Origin: Streptomyces sp. NBC_01717
Lineage (GTDB): Bacteria; Actinomycetota; Actinomycetes; Streptomycetales; Streptomycetaceae
Direction: 5' to 3'
Assembly (NCBI RefSeq): GCF_036248255.1
Contig: NZ_CP109178.1
Span: 2,976,001 to 3,040,000 of the forward strand
DNA length: 64,000 bases
Shown: one piece after another, positions 35,029-44,735 of the stretch
How positions within the stretch are numbered: the first letter of the stretch is position 1
How the letters are laid out: every line of letters starts with the position of its first letter
Notes under the pieces: model-generated
Databases searched by the model: none
What the model was told of the DNA's origin: nothing
The model's input: the letters and a program-made list of their open reading frames with translations, nothing else
Program-made: the position numbers and the translations under genes

Positions 35029-36159
35029 CTACTTCACTACGAGCGAGGACCACGACTGGACCCACTGCTCACGATTCTTGGCGATGGTGTCGGGGGCCAC
35101 GGTGGCCGGCTTGTCGACCGTCGCGCCGAACTCGGTGAAGATCTCCGGCAGCTTCGCGTCCTTGGTGACCGGGCTCACGAACATGTTGAGCGGCATGTCC
35201 TCCTGGAACTTCTTGCTGATCAGGAAGTCCAGCAGAGCCTTGCCCCCCGCCTCGTTCTTCGCGCCGTTCAGCAGCCCCGCGAACTCGATCTGGCGGAAGC
35301 AGGTGCCGGTCGCGACCCCCGTCGGGGCCTCGGTCGGCTGCGGCTTCGCGTACAGCACCTCGGCCGGCGGGCTGGAGGCGTACGACACGACGAGCGGCCG
35401 GTCGGCCTTGGCCTTCTTACCGCCCGCGGAGCCGGAGAACTCCTCGTTGTACGCCTGCTCCCAGCCGTCGACGACCTTGACGCCGTTGCTCTTCAGCTTC
35501 TTCCAGTAATCCTGGTAGCCGTTCTCGCCGTAGGTGGCGACGGTGCCCAGCAGGAAGCCGAGCCCGGGCGACGAGGTCGCGGCGTTCTCCGTGACGAGAA
35601 GGTTCCTGTACGTGGGCTTCGCCAGGTCGTCGAAGGTCGTCGGCGGCGCGAGCTTCCTGTCCGCGAAGTACTTCTTGTCGTAGTTGATGCAGATGTCGCC
35701 GGTGTCGATCGGCGTGACCCGGTGCTTGGCCGCGTCCAGCTGGGTGTCGGCCGCGACCCGGTCGCTGCCCTTCGCTTCGTACGGCGTGAACAGACCGTTG
35801 TCGAGGGCGCGGGAGAGCAGCGTGTTGTCGACGCCGAAGAACACATCGCCGCGCGGCGAACCCTTGGTCAGGATCTCCTGGTTGAGTGCGGCACCGGCGT
35901 CACCGCTCTTGAGCACCTTGACGGTGTAGCCGGTCTCCGCGGTGAACGCCTTCAGTACGTCCTTGGAGGCGTTGAAGGAGTCATGGCTGACCAGGGTCAC
36001 GGTCTTGGACCCGGAGCCCTTCGTGCCGCCGGACCCGGAGGCCGAGCCGTCGGAACTGCCGCAGCCGGCGAGTGCCGTGACACCGAGCGCGGCCGCGACG
36101 GCCGTCGCCGCAAGCTGCTTGGTGCGGCGTGTGGTGCTGGTGGTACTGGTGGTGCTCAT
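35029..36159 (-). CDS. thiB: Thiamine-binding lipoprotein
   Basis: 376 aa; the ATG at 36159 follows CAGGAGG. A Thr-rich N-terminus and AVAAALGVTALAGCGSS make a lipoprotein signal with lipobox LAGC. The mature protein has the ThiB/TbpA pattern: TVTLVSHDSFNASKDVLKAF, ILTKGSPRGDVFFGVDNTLL, DTGDICINYDKKYFAD, LLVTENAATSSPGLGFLLG and SYASSPPAEVLYAKPQ. The leader carries a TPP riboswitch and a terminator hairpin, so thiamine excess should switch the whole thiBPQ unit off. Confidence 0.92.
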   Translation of the reverse strand: MSTTSTTSTTRRTKQLAATAVAAALGVTALAGCGSSDGSASGSGGTKGSGSKTVTLVSHDSFNASKDVLKAFTAETGYTVKVLKSGDAGAALNQEILTKGSPRGDVFFGVDNTLLSRALDNGLFTPYEAKGSDRVAADTQLDAAKHRVTPIDTGDICINYDKKYFADRKLAPPTTFDDLAKPTYRNLLVTENAATSSPGLGFLLGTVATYGENGYQDYWKKLKSNGVKVVDGWEQAYNEEFSGSAGGKKAKADRPLVVSYASSPPAEVLYAKPQPTEAPTGVATGTCFRQIEFAGLLNGAKNEAGGKALLDFLISKKFQEDMPLNMFVSPVTKDAKLPEIFTEFGATVDKPATVAPDTIAKNREQWVQSWSSLVVK

Positions 36160-36196
36160 TGTTGATTCCTCCTGGGTTTGACCAGGAAGAGACGCG

Positions 36197-36224
36197 GCCC
36201 TGCCCGCCGGGAGGCGGGCAGGGC
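36197..36224 (-). terminator. Hairpin between TPP aptamer and thiB start (expression platform)
   Basis: GCCCTGCCCGCC (36197-36208) pairs perfectly with GGCGGGCAGGGC (36213-36224) around 4 bases, 20 bp beyond the aptamer and 37 bp before the thiB ATG. It lacks a long U tract, so it may act as a terminator or a structure sequestering the ribosome site. Confidence 0.6.
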
Positions 36225-36244
36225 GCAACAGCATGAGTTGATGA

Positions 36245-36343
36245 CCGAACTTCCTACCCGGAATGACCCGGGCGAGGTTCAGAGGGTCTGCGGCCAGCCT
36301 GTCATCGGTGCCGCACTCTCAGCGCTGTGGCGCTCCCCTGTCG
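36245..36343 (-). ncRNA. TPP riboswitch (THI element)
   Basis: Reading the minus strand from 36343, ACAGGGGAGC is followed by GCTGAGAGTGCGG (P2/J2-3 core with CTGAGA), then CCGCAGACCCTCTGAACC and GGGTCATTCCGGGTAGGAAG. These are the conserved pieces of the thiamine pyrophosphate aptamer in order. The element lies 85-184 bp upstream of the thiB ATG. Confidence 0.93.
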
Positions 36344-36384
36344 GAATATGAAATTGATTTCGGCCCAGATTACACGGGCCGTTT

Positions 36385-37491
36385 TCAGCGCTCGGATGCC
36401 GCCAGCTGCCCGCACGCACCGTCGATCTCCTGACCACGGGTGTCCCGCACGGTCACGGGCACCCCGTGGGCGGCGATCGCCTCGAGGAAGGCCTTCTCGT
36501 CCTCGGGCCGCGAGGCCGTCCACTTCGAGCCGGGCGTCGGGTTCAGCGGAATCAGGTTGACGTGCACGCGCTTGCCCTTGAGGAGCCGGCCGAGCACGTC
36601 ACCACGCCAGGCCTGGTCGTTGATGTCGCGGATCAGCGCGTACTCGATGGAGATCCGGCGGCCGGACTTCTCCGCGTACTCCCATGCCGCGTCGAGCACC
36701 TCGCGCACCTTCCAGCGCGTATTGACCGGAACGAGCGTGTCCCGCAGCTCGTCGTCCGGTGCATGCAGCGAGACCGCGAGCCGGCACTTGAAGCCCTCGT
36801 CGGCGAAGCGCAGCATGGCCGGCACCAGACCCACGGTGGAGACGGTGATCCCGCGCTGCGACAGACCGAGGCCGTCCGGCTCGGGGTCGGTCAGCCGGCG
36901 GATCGCGCCGACCACCCTCTTGTAGTTGGCCAGGGGCTCGCCCATGCCCATGAAGACGATGTTGGAGAGCCGCGCGGGCCCGCCCGGCACCTCTCCGTCG
37001 CGCAGCGCCCGCATGCCGTCCACGATCTGGTGGACGATCTCGGCGGTCGACAGATTGCGGTCCAGACCGGCCTGCCCCGTCGCACAGAACGGGCAGTTCA
37101 TCCCGCATCCGGCCTGCGACGAGATGCACATCGTCACCCGCTCCGGGTACCGCATGAGGACGGACTCGACCAGCGTCCCGTCATGCAGCTTCCACAGCGT
37201 CTTACGGGTGGTGTCGTCGTCACAGCTGATGTGCCGGACCACGGACATCAGGTCGGGGAACATCGCCTCGGCGAGCTTCTCCCGCGAACCGGCCGGGATG
37301 TTGGTCCACTCCGCCGGGTCGTGCGCGTACCGCGCGAAGTAGTGCTGCGACAGCTGCTGCGCACGGAAAGGCTTCTCGCCGATCGCGGCGACGGCTTCCT
37401 TGCGCTCGGCGGGCGTGAGGTCGGCGAGGTGCCGCGGCGGCTTCTTGGCTCCGCGGGGCGCGACGAAAGTGAGTTCTCCGGGCTTAGGCAT
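36385..37491 (-). CDS. rlmN: Dual-specificity RNA methyltransferase RlmN
   Basis: 368 aa radical-SAM enzyme that methylates C2 of adenosine in 23S rRNA (A2503) and some tRNAs (A37). The CxxxCxxC cluster motif is [12 protein letters not shown]; the SAM pocket shows [14 protein letters not shown] and [10 protein letters not shown]. The conserved C-terminal Cys is in [15 protein letters not shown]. The ATG at 37491 with GGAGGAACC upstream gives the family length. Confidence 0.95.
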   Translation of the reverse strand: MPKPGELTFVAPRGAKKPPRHLADLTPAERKEAVAAIGEKPFRAQQLSQHYFARYAHDPAEWTNIPAGSREKLAEAMFPDLMSVVRHISCDDDTTRKTLWKLHDGTLVESVLMRYPERVTMCISSQAGCGMNCPFCATGQAGLDRNLSTAEIVHQIVDGMRALRDGEVPGGPARLSNIVFMGMGEPLANYKRVVGAIRRLTDPEPDGLGLSQRGITVSTVGLVPAMLRFADEGFKCRLAVSLHAPDDELRDTLVPVNTRWKVREVLDAAWEYAEKSGRRISIEYALIRDINDQAWRGDVLGRLLKGKRVHVNLIPLNPTPGSKWTASRPEDEKAFLEAIAAHGVPVTVRDTRGQEIDGACGQLAASER

Positions 37492-37698
37492 GGTTCCTCC
37501 AGTGTTGCAGACACGCCGTGGTACCAGCGGCCTTCGCCGGCTCAGGCGGGACGAGGCTCGACCGCGACCGGTCGCATTGGCCCTTGTAGGTGGCCGTTGA
37601 CGGCCCACAGACGGCCCGGACCGCGCGCACGACAGTGACCGATCGCACCAAAGGCGAGTGGTACGCACAGCAGCCCACCGAGACCTAGAATCGAATAC

Positions 37699-38040
37699 GT
37701 GTCCGAAAACCTCTCTCGTCTGGATCGCCTGCGCATCGTGCGCGAGTGGCAGGCGTACCAGCTCGGCCGAACCGATCGGACCATCGCCGAGCTGGAAGAA
37801 CGCGAGGCCGCAGCCGCCCGGGCAGCACGCACCCTGCCGCCGCCGGCACCCGACTGGAAACTCTCCCTGCAGCGCGCGGGCGGCACGTCCCATGCCGACG
37901 CCGTCCACACCGGCGACTGCGGCATGGGAGGCAAGAGAACGAAACCGATGACCCGGGAGCAGGCCCTGCGTGCGCTCGCGGAAGACGGCATCACGGCCTG
38001 CCCCTACTGCCGGCCGGACAGAGAGCTTGGAGTGCTGTGA
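37699..38040 (+). CDS. Small DUF6233-like Streptomyces protein
   Basis: 113 aa starting at a GTG. The N-terminus is a charged helix ([36 protein letters not shown]). The C-terminus has [19 protein letters not shown] Cys/His spacing and [14 protein letters not shown]. The pattern ending in [20 protein letters not shown] is common to a Streptomyces-specific family that I recall as DUF6233. The CxxC and the earlier Cys/His could bind zinc. Function unknown. Confidence 0.65.
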   Translation: MSENLSRLDRLRIVREWQAYQLGRTDRTIAELEEREAAAARAARTLPPPAPDWKLSLQRAGGTSHADAVHTGDCGMGGKRTKPMTREQALRALAEDGITACPYCRPDRELGVL

Positions 38041-38300
38041 ACCGAAGACCGTCAGAACCTGAGGACACACCTGAGGACATGAGCGAAGCACCCATCGTCA
38101 TCCATCGCCCAGCCGGAACGGGTGGCCGTCGGGTGACCATCCGCGCCCAGGTCGCGGGCCTCGCCCGCAGCGACAACGACGTGATCGAGTTCCTACGCCG
38201 CGCCGGCCTGCCCGACGCCGGTGACGTACTGGACGACCCACGATGGGTGCAATGGCAGGGCGGCAGCCCACACGACTACGGCGCGGGCCTCTGCCAATGA
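38037..38300 (+). CDS. Small hypothetical protein coupled to the DUF6233 gene
   Basis: 87 aa from a GTG that overlaps the preceding stop by 4 bp (GGAG lies 4 bp before it). An in-frame ATG at 38079 would give 73 aa. The core [28 protein letters not shown] is conserved-looking, followed by [14 protein letters not shown] do not recognise a function. The pairing with the preceding gene suggests they work together. Confidence 0.55.
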   Translation: MNRRPSEPEDTPEDMSEAPIVIHRPAGTGGRRVTIRAQVAGLARSDNDVIEFLRRAGLPDAGDVLDDPRWVQWQGGSPHDYGAGLCQ

Positions 38301-38408
38301 GACTGCCGGCCCACAGGTGGGCTGACACCCGCTACAGGAGTTGGATCGCCGGTTGGCTACTTCCATGCACCGGGCTCTGGCATGGTTCTTGCAGTCTCGC
38401 AGACAGAA

Positions 38409-38449
38409 GAGTGAGGGCCAGCCGCCCTGTGGACAACGGACCCTCACTC
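38409..38449 (-). terminator. Terminator after cdsA
   Basis: GAGTGAGGG (38409-38417) and CCCTCACTC (38441-38449) pair perfectly. On the minus strand the stem is followed by TTCTGTCT, a partial U tract. The hairpin begins 39 bp past the cdsA stop. Confidence 0.6.
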
Positions 38450-38487
38450 GTAAAAACACAGGTCAGGATGGGTGACGAACCGACTGT

Positions 38488-39576
38488 TCAGCTGGAGCCG
38501 ACGAAAAGCACCAGTAGCAGCCAGACCACCGGAGCGGTCGGCAGCAGCGAGTCCAGCCGGTCCATGATCCCGCCGTGACCCGGCAGCAGCGTGCCCATGT
38601 CCTTGATCCCGAGATCCCGCTTGATCATGGACTCACCCAGATCGCCGAGGGTGGCGCTGGCGGCGACGGCGAGGCCGAGCAGCAGACCCTGCCACCAGCT
38701 GCCACCGTCGATCAGGAACTCCATGCACAGCGCACCGGCGACCATCGCGAAGGCGACCGCCCCGAACAGGCCCTCGCGGGTCTTGCCGGGGCTGATCCGC
38801 GGCGCGAGCTTGTGCTTGCCGAAGCGCCAGCCGACGGCGTACGCCCCCGTGTCACTGACCACGGTCAGCAGCAGGAAGGTGAGGACCCGCTGCGGCCCGT
38901 CGTCCGCGCTCAGCAGCATCGCGACGAAGGTGGCCAGGAACGGTACGTAGAACGCGGCGAAGACTCCGGCCGTGACGTCCTTGAGGTACCCCTCCGGCGG
39001 TTCGGTCATCCGCCAGACGAGCACCGCCAGGGCGGTCAGCGCCATCGCGACCCACGCGCCCTCGGCGCCGCGGACATAGCCGGCCACGATCATCGCCGCG
39101 CCGCCGACCGCGAGCGGTACCAGCGGCGCCTTGATGCCCTTGCGCTCCTCCAGCCGGGAGGTGAGCTCCCAGAGGCCGACGACGACGGCGATCGCTATCA
39201 CGCCGATGAAGACGGCCTTGACGATGAAGAGCGAGGCGACGATGACGGCACCGAGCCCCACGCCGACCCCTATGGCGGCTCGCAGATCACGGCCCGCACG
39301 TTTCTTCTGCGGGGGCGGCGGGGTGGACATGGGCTCCTGCGGCTTCTCGTCACGGAACAGGGGGCCACCGCCCCGGCGGGCGGCTCCCCCGTCCCGCTCG
39401 TCACGGGCGTCACGGTCGTCAGCGTCTCTACCTGCGTCGGGAACGTCAGGCACGATGGGCATGGGCCGAGTGTGCTGGGCGTCATGCACATCGTATGCAG
39501 GACCCGCCGGAGCGGCCTGCATCTCGGGCACACCCCAGTAGCCGGCCTGCGGGGCGCCCCAGGAAGAGTCGTTCAT
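38488..39576 (-). CDS. cdsA: Phosphatidate cytidylyltransferase (CDP-diacylglycerol synthase)
   Basis: 362 aa integral membrane enzyme making CDP-diacylglycerol from CTP and phosphatidate. About eight TM helices fill residues 105-360. The CDS signature is TVVSDTGAYAVGWRFGKHK, PRISPGKTREG and the closing SMIKRDLGIKDMGTLLPGHG with metal-binding Asp. A 90-residue N-terminal disordered charged region (many Asp/Arg, DAGRDADDRDARDERDGG) is longer than in proteobacterial CdsA. The start overlaps the frr stop (TGATG). Confidence 0.93.
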   Translation of the reverse strand: MNDSSWGAPQAGYWGVPEMQAAPAGPAYDVHDAQHTRPMPIVPDVPDAGRDADDRDARDERDGGAARRGGGPLFRDEKPQEPMSTPPPPQKKRAGRDLRAAIGVGVGLGAVIVASLFIVKAVFIGVIAIAVVVGLWELTSRLEERKGIKAPLVPLAVGGAAMIVAGYVRGAEGAWVAMALTALAVLVWRMTEPPEGYLKDVTAGVFAAFYVPFLATFVAMLLSADDGPQRVLTFLLLTVVSDTGAYAVGWRFGKHKLAPRISPGKTREGLFGAVAFAMVAGALCMEFLIDGGSWWQGLLLGLAVAASATLGDLGESMIKRDLGIKDMGTLLPGHGGIMDRLDSLLPTAPVVWLLLVLFVGSS

Positions 39577-40133
39577 CAGACTTCGAGCAGCTCGGCTTCC
39601 TTGTGCTTGAGCAGCTCGTCGACCTGCGCGACGTACTTCGCAGTGGTGTCGTCGAGCTCCTTCTCGGCGCGGCGCACCTCGTCCTCGCCGGACTCCTTGT
39701 CCTTGACCAGCTTGTCCAGGGTCTCCTTGGCCTTGCGGCGGACGGCCCGGATCGAGATCTTGGAGTCCTCGGCCTTCGTCTTCGCGACCTTGATGTAGTC
39801 GCGGCGACGCTCCTCGGTGAGGTCCGGGAAGTTCACCCGGATGATATTGCCGTCGTTGCTCGGGTTGACGCCGAGGTCGGAGTCGCGGATCGCCTGCTCG
39901 ATGTTGCGCAGGGCGCTCTTGTCGAACGGCGTCACGACGGCCATCCGCGGCTCGGGAACCGAGAATGAGGCCAGCTGGTTGATCGGGGTCAGCGCGCCGT
40001 AGTAGTCGGCGACGATCTTGTTGAACATCGCCGGGTGCGCACGGCCGGTGCGGATCGCGGCGAAGTCCTCTTTCGCGACCACGACGGCCTTCTCCATCTT
40101 CTCCTCGGCCTCGAGGAGGGTTTCTTCGATCAC
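39576..40133 (-). CDS. frr: Ribosome recycling factor
   Basis: 185 aa. The second of two adjacent GTG codons (40133) lies 6 bp after AGGAG and gives the family length; the first (40136) is too close to the ribosome site. Sequence features include [25 protein letters not shown]-like [27 protein letters not shown] and the Arg-rich [14 protein letters not shown] helix. RRF with EF-G splits post-termination ribosomes. Confidence 0.96.
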   Translation of the reverse strand: MIEETLLEAEEKMEKAVVVAKEDFAAIRTGRAHPAMFNKIVADYYGALTPINQLASFSVPEPRMAVVTPFDKSALRNIEQAIRDSDLGVNPSNDGNIIRVNFPDLTEERRRDYIKVAKTKAEDSKISIRAVRRKAKETLDKLVKDKESGEDEVRRAEKELDDTTAKYVAQVDELLKHKEAELLEV

Positions 40134-40314
40134 CACGTGCTCCTGCGTGTCTAGAGTGGGCCCGGCTTGCTCCGGCCCGGCGGGTCCTGCGTCGCGTCCT
40201 CACCTGCACGGTGTCCGACCGGCAGGCCGTTGTCCATCCTTCGGGGCCTCTCCAGGAGTGTTCCCGAAGAGACCCGGGACTGCACCGGGGTCCCCCGGAG
40301 CGGTCCCCCGGTTC

Positions 40315-41091
40315 TCAGGCCCGGGTGCCCTGGTCGCTCACGAGCGTGCCGATCTTCTCACCCTTGACGGCACGGGCGATATTGCCGGCCGCGGTGAGCT
40401 CGAAGACAAGGATCGGCAGCCGGTTGTCACGGCAGAGCGTGATGGCGGTGGCATCGGCGATCTTGAGATCGCGGGCGAGCACCTCGCTGTACTCCAGAGC
40501 GTCGAACTTCACCGCGTCGGGGTTGGTCTTGGGGTCGGAGTCGTAGACACCGTCCACACCGTTCTTGCCCATCAGCAGACCCTCGGCGTCGATCTCCAGG
40601 GCGCGCTGGGCCGCAGTGGTGTCGGTGGAGAAGTACGGCATGCCCATACCGGCACCGAAGATGACGACGCGGCCCTTCTCCAGGTGGCGCACGGCGCGCA
40701 GCGGGATGTACGGCTCCGCGACCTGGCCCATGGTGATGGCGGTCTGGACCCGGGAGTCGATGCCCTCCTTCTCCAGGAAGTCCTGGAGCGCGAGGCAGTT
40801 CATGACGGTGCCGAGCATGCCCATGTAGTCGGAGCGCGCCCGGTCCATGCCGCGCTGCTGGAGCTCGGCGCCGCGGAAGAAGTTGCCGCCGCCGATGACG
40901 ACCGCGATTTCGGCACCGCCCCGGACGACCGCCGCGATTTCCCGGGCGATGGCGTGTACGACGTCGGGATCGACACCGAGCCCCCCGCCGCCGGCGAACG
41001 CCTCGCCGGACAGCTTCAGCATGAAGCGCCCGGGCACCTTGCCGTCCTCGCGCTTCTGGTCACCTTTTGCGGCGTCCGCGCCCTTGTTCAT
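40315..41091 (-). CDS. pyrH: UMP kinase
   Basis: 258 aa, amino-acid-kinase fold, converting UMP to [51 protein letters not shown] and [20 protein letters not shown] are characteristic. The ATG at 41091 has GAGGAG upstream. A Lys/Asp-rich 20-residue N-terminal tail precedes the kinase fold. A hairpin separates it from tsf. Confidence 0.96.
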   Translation of the reverse strand: MNKGADAAKGDQKREDGKVPGRFMLKLSGEAFAGGGGLGVDPDVVHAIAREIAAVVRGGAEIAVVIGGGNFFRGAELQQRGMDRARSDYMGMLGTVMNCLALQDFLEKEGIDSRVQTAITMGQVAEPYIPLRAVRHLEKGRVVIFGAGMGMPYFSTDTTAAQRALEIDAEGLLMGKNGVDGVYDSDPKTNPDAVKFDALEYSEVLARDLKIADATAITLCRDNRLPILVFELTAAGNIARAVKGEKIGTLVSDQGTRA

Positions 41092-41119
41092 GGAGTTTCT
41101 CCTCGTGCACATACGAAGA

Positions 41120-41163
41120 AGGCCATTGCCGGTGGGTCTGGTGTCCCTCAGCGGCAATGGCCT
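41120..41163 (-). terminator. Hairpin between tsf and pyrH
   Basis: AGGCCATTGCCG (41120-41131) and CGGCAATGGCCT (41152-41163) are perfectly complementary with a 20-base loop, just ahead of pyrH. It may be a partial terminator adjusting pyrH expression relative to tsf. Confidence 0.6.
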
Positions 41164-41251
41164 CCTCGTCAGATCTGCGGTCGTACGGCAGGTGTGCGGC
41201 CGTACGACTGCACTAGACCCTATCGGGGTCCACCGTTTTTCGCGGACGGAC

Positions 41252-42088
41252 TCAGATGCCGACCTTGATGCGCGAGAAGCGCTTCAGGGTGACACCGGCC
41301 TCGTCCAGGACCTTCTGGACAGACTTCTTGTTGTCCTTGGCGAAGGCCTGCTCCAGGACGACGACGTCCTTGAAGAAGCCGTTGACGCGACCCTCGACGA
41401 TCTTCGGAAGGGCGGCCTCCGGCTTGCCCTCCTCGCGAGAGGTGGCCTCGGCGACACGACGCTCGTTCTCGACCGTCTCGGCCGGGACCTCGTCGCGGTT
41501 GAGGTACTTCGGGGCGAAGGCGGCGATGTGCTGCGCGACGTCCTTGGCGACCTCGGCGTTCTCCTTGTCCAGCTCGACGAGCACGCCGACCTGCGGCGGG
41601 AGGTCGGGCATGGTGCGGTGCATGTACGCAGCCACGTAACCGCCGGTGAACTGCGCGAAGCGGTCCAGGACGATCTTCTCACCGAGGTTGGCGTTGGCCT
41701 CGTCGACGTACGCCTGGACGGTCTTGCCGGCCTCGATCTCGGAGGCGAGCAGCACAGCCAGGTCGGCCGGCGAGGTCGCGGCGACGTGGGCGGCGAGCGC
41801 GTCGGCGACGGCGAGGAACTTCTCGCCCTTGGCGACGAAGTCCGTCTCGCACTTGAGCTCGAGCAGGACGCCGGAGGTCTTGTCCTCGGAGATGAGGGAG
41901 ACAACGGCGCCGTTCTCGGCAGAACGGCCCTCGCGCTTGGCGACGCCCTTCTGGCCCTTGATACGGAGGGCCTCGACGGCCTTGTCGACGCTGCCGTCGG
42001 CCTCGTCGAGCGCCTTCTTGCAGTCCATCATGCCGGCGCCGGTGAGCTCACGGAGCTTCTTGACGTCAGCGGCGGTGTAGTTCGCCAT
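41252..42088 (-). CDS. tsf: Elongation factor Ts
   Basis: 278 aa nucleotide-exchange factor for EF-Tu. The N-terminal UBA domain [20 protein letters not shown] and the core motif [20 protein letters not shown] are standard. The second core region includes [20 protein letters not shown]. It lies 102 bp past the rpsB stop, with a strong hairpin between the two genes. Confidence 0.97.
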   Translation of the reverse strand: MANYTAADVKKLRELTGAGMMDCKKALDEADGSVDKAVEALRIKGQKGVAKREGRSAENGAVVSLISEDKTSGVLLELKCETDFVAKGEKFLAVADALAAHVAATSPADLAVLLASEIEAGKTVQAYVDEANANLGEKIVLDRFAQFTGGYVAAYMHRTMPDLPPQVGVLVELDKENAEVAKDVAQHIAAFAPKYLNRDEVPAETVENERRVAEATSREEGKPEAALPKIVEGRVNGFFKDVVVLEQAFAKDNKKSVQKVLDEAGVTLKRFSRIKVGI

Positions 42089-42131
42089 GAGTCTGTGATT
42101 CTCTCTCGAAGTCTGAAAGATCTACGGGTGA

Positions 42132-42169
42132 ACGGCGGGGGCGGTGCTTGTGGCACCGGCCCCCGCCGT
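42132..42169 (-). terminator. Strong two-part hairpin between rpsB and tsf
   Basis: ACGGCGGGGGC (42132-42142) pairs with GCCCCCGCCGT (42159-42169); the stem continues with GGTGC/GCACC, with one bulged G at 42158. It likely acts as an attenuator so that tsf is transcribed less than rpsB. Confidence 0.65.
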
Positions 42170-42190
42170 CATTCAGCCGTGACGCAGTGG

Positions 42191-43132
42191 TCAGGCCTGC
42201 TCGGCGTCCGCGGCCGGAGCCTCGGCCGGAGCCTCGGCAGCGGCCGGAGCCTCGGCAGCGGCCGGAGCCTCGGCAGCGGCCTCGGCCGGCGTCTCGGCGG
42301 CGTCCGCGACCTTCTCGGTCTCGGCGGACGTCTGCACCTCGGCGTCGTCCTTCTTCTCACCCTCGAGCAGGTCGCGCTCCCACTCGGCGAGCGGCTCGCC
42401 GGCGGCCTTCTCGCCCGGCTTCGAGTCGCCGGTCGCGGCGCCGGAACGGGCGATGAGGCCCTCGGCGACGGCGTCGGCGATCACGCGGGTGAGCAGGGTG
42501 ACGGAGCGGATCGCGTCGTCGTTGCCCGGGATCTTGTAGTCGACCTCGTCGGGGTCGCAGTTGGTGTCGAGGATCGCGACGACCGGGATGTGGAGCTTGC
42601 GCGCCTCACCGACGGCGATGTGCTCCTTCTTGGTGTCGACGATCCAGACGGCGCTGGGCACCTTCTGCATCTCGCGGATACCACCGAGGGTCTTCTCCAG
42701 CTTGGCCTTCTCGCGGGAGAGGACCAGGAGCTCCTTCTTGGTGAGGCCGGAGGCGGCCACGTCCTCGAAGTCGATCTGCTCGAGCTCCTTCAGACGCTGA
42801 AGGCGCTTGTAGACGGTGGAGAAGTTGGTGAGCATGCCACCGAGCCAACGCTGGTTGACGTACGGCATGCCGACGCGCGTCGCCTGCTCGGCGATGGCCT
42901 CCTGGGCCTGCTTCTTCGTACCCACGAACATGATGGAGCCGCCGTGAGCGACGGTCTCCTTGACGAACTCGTAGGCGCGGTCGATGTACGACAGCGACTG
43001 GAGCAGGTCGATGATGTAGATGCCGTTGCGCTCGGTGAAGATGAAGCGCTTCATCTTCGGGTTCCAGCGACGGGTCTGGTGACCGAAGTGGACGCCGCTT
43101 TCCAGCAGCTCCCGCATCGTGACGACGGCCAT
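42191..43132 (-). CDS. rpsB: 30S ribosomal protein S2
   Basis: 313 aa; AAGGAG lies 7 bp before the ATG at 43132. The S2 core ([69 protein letters not shown]) is complete. Beyond residue 255 a C-terminal Ala/Glu/Pro-rich extension with repeated EAPAAA units has been added, as in other Streptomyces S2 proteins. Confidence 0.96.
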   Translation of the reverse strand: MAVVTMRELLESGVHFGHQTRRWNPKMKRFIFTERNGIYIIDLLQSLSYIDRAYEFVKETVAHGGSIMFVGTKKQAQEAIAEQATRVGMPYVNQRWLGGMLTNFSTVYKRLQRLKELEQIDFEDVAASGLTKKELLVLSREKAKLEKTLGGIREMQKVPSAVWIVDTKKEHIAVGEARKLHIPVVAILDTNCDPDEVDYKIPGNDDAIRSVTLLTRVIADAVAEGLIARSGAATGDSKPGEKAAGEPLAEWERDLLEGEKKDDAEVQTSAETEKVADAAETPAEAAAEAPAAAEAPAAAEAPAEAPAADAEQA

Positions 43133-43410
43133 GGCCGTACTCCTTGAGGTGCTCGGTTGTCGCGACCGCAGGATTGCTGTCGCGCCTGACGCCCCGACGC
43201 GCCGTGCCACTAGGGACCGAGGAGCGCGGCCACCGTCCGCAGAGAGGGAGGTGGCGGGGCGTGCGAAGTCGACCCGGTGACCCGGATCGCCACAAGAAGT
43301 GTACGGGACCCGTCGGGTGCCGGGTGACGGCGATGTCCACAACCGGCCGGTAGTCCACAGATCCGGTCCGTGATCCCCGTGGATCCGCCGGATGCGGGAC
43401 GGTTCCGGTC

Positions 43411-44511
43411 ATGCGATACACACCTGAACCGCCTGGTGCCCGGCGCGGTGGGCCGAGCCGTCCCTGTCGGGCGCGGACCCTGCTCGCGGCGATGGCCCTG
43501 GCCGTATTCACTTTGCTGTGCGGTGCGCACGCCGCCACCGCTGCCGACTCCGGGCCCGGCACCGAGCGCGTGTGGCCGCTCGAGGGGCGCCCTGCGGTCG
43601 TACGGGGGTGGGAACCGCCGGCCAGTGCCTATGGACGGGGGCACCGTGGCGTCGATCTCGCCGCCGGGCCCGGTGCGCCGGTGCGCGCCGCCGCGTACGG
43701 CCGCGTCTCGTTCGCAGGGCGCGTCGCGGGGCGCGGGGTTGTCGCGATCGAGGTGGCGGGGACGGGTGATCAGCCGCTGCGCACGACTTACGAGCCGGTG
43801 CGCGCGCTGGTCGAGAAGGGCGAGGAGGCCGTCGCGGGGCAGGTGGTCGCAGTCCTGGAGGCCGGACCGTTCCACTGTGCGTCCGGGTGTCTGCACTGGG
43901 GGCTGCGGCGCGGTGACGCATATCTGGACCCGCTGACCCTGCTGCCGCCGTCACTGCTTCGACGCGGCCCGTCCCGGCTGCTGCCTGTGGTCGGCGTACC
44001 GGAACCGAGGCCGGACACGCCGGGCGCCATCGGATACGCGGCCCCTGCCGCGCTGCTCGCCACCGCGGCCCTCCGGTCCGGGCGTCAGCCCTTGACGCCC
44101 CGCAGGACCATGGCGACAACGGTATCCGCGATCACGTCCGGTGCCTCTGCCACGCTCAGCTCGATACGGCGCACGGCGGCGTCCACCGAACCCTGCAGGA
44201 GCATCGCCGCCAGCCTCGGCTGCTCGTGGCCGAGGTCGCCGAGCGCCTCGACGATCATGGCGATCAGCCCGCCGTGCGCGGCCCGGATCTTCTCGCGTGC
44301 GCCCGCGTCCAGCTCGCTCGCGGAGATGGCGACAACCGCCCGGTGCCGCCGGTCCCCGACCAGGTCGAGCTGGCGGCGCACATACGCCTCGATCTTTCCC
44401 TCAGGGGTCCCGGCCCGCTCCATGGCGTGCTCGACCTCGGCCGCCCAGACGGGGAAGTCGACGGCGCACAGCTCCTCGACGACGGCCGCGCGGGAGCGGA
44501 AGTACTCGTAG
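43411..44511 (+). CDS. Secreted M23 (LytM) peptidase-like protein; 3' end uncertain
   Basis: The frame opens with an Arg-rich N-region and a hydrophobic signal core (TLLAAMALAVFTLLCGAHAATAADSG). An M23-like beta domain follows: RGHRGVDLAAGPGAPVRAAA, AYGRVSFAGRVAGRG and CASGCLHWGLRRGD (the HxH-type C-terminal motif; the first H is in RGHRGVD). It is thus a probable peptidoglycan endopeptidase or a LytM-like binding protein. No stop occurs until 44511, so the last 142 codons lie antisense to the tetR-type gene and look like non-coding shadow. The true end may lie near 44086. Confidence 0.65.
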   Translation: MRYTPEPPGARRGGPSRPCRARTLLAAMALAVFTLLCGAHAATAADSGPGTERVWPLEGRPAVVRGWEPPASAYGRGHRGVDLAAGPGAPVRAAAYGRVSFAGRVAGRGVVAIEVAGTGDQPLRTTYEPVRALVEKGEEAVAGQVVAVLEAGPFHCASGCLHWGLRRGDAYLDPLTLLPPSLLRRGPSRLLPVVGVPEPRPDTPGAIGYAAPAALLATAALRSGRQPLTPRRTMATTVSAITSGASATLSSIRRTAASTEPCRSIAASLGCSWPRSPSASTIMAISPPCAARIFSRAPASSSLAEMATTARCRRSPTRSSWRRTYASIFPSGVPARSMACSTSAAQTGKSTAHSSSTTAARERKYS

Positions 44512-44666
44512 ACGGAGGACCTGGCGAGGCCTGTGCGCTCGGCGAGAGCGGGGAAGGTCAACGCCTCCGTACCACCCTCGGACAGCAGGGATCGGGCGGC
44601 GTCCAGGAGGGCGCCGCGCTGCATGGTCCGGTGCTCGGCCACGGAGGCCGCTCGAATCCTGGGCAC
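44085..44666 (-). CDS. TetR-family transcriptional regulator
   Basis: 193 aa. The N-terminal HTH reads RGALLDAARSLLSEGGTEAL, FPALAERTGLARSSVYEYF; a ligand-binding helical domain follows (VEHAMERAGTPEGKIEAYVRRQ). It usually represses a neighbouring gene or its own. Its ligand and targets are not visible. It is transcribed toward the M23-like gene and away from the whiG side. Confidence 0.87.
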   Translation of the reverse strand: MPRIRAASVAEHRTMQRGALLDAARSLLSEGGTEALTFPALAERTGLARSSVYEYFRSRAAVVEELCAVDFPVWAAEVEHAMERAGTPEGKIEAYVRRQLDLVGDRRHRAVVAISASELDAGAREKIRAAHGGLIAMIVEALGDLGHEQPRLAAMLLQGSVDAAVRRIELSVAEAPDVIADTVVAMVLRGVKG

Positions 44667-44735
44667 GGCTCCACTCTACGGCGGCACCTGTGGGAGAGGG
44701 GGACGTGCGGCACCGATCGCCGGCCGGACACCGTC

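Noticed and set aside
42191..42300. Tandem GCC-rich repeats in rpsB as a minisatellite
   Set aside because: They encode the Ala/Pro/Glu-rich C-terminal tail of S2, which is common in Streptomyces.
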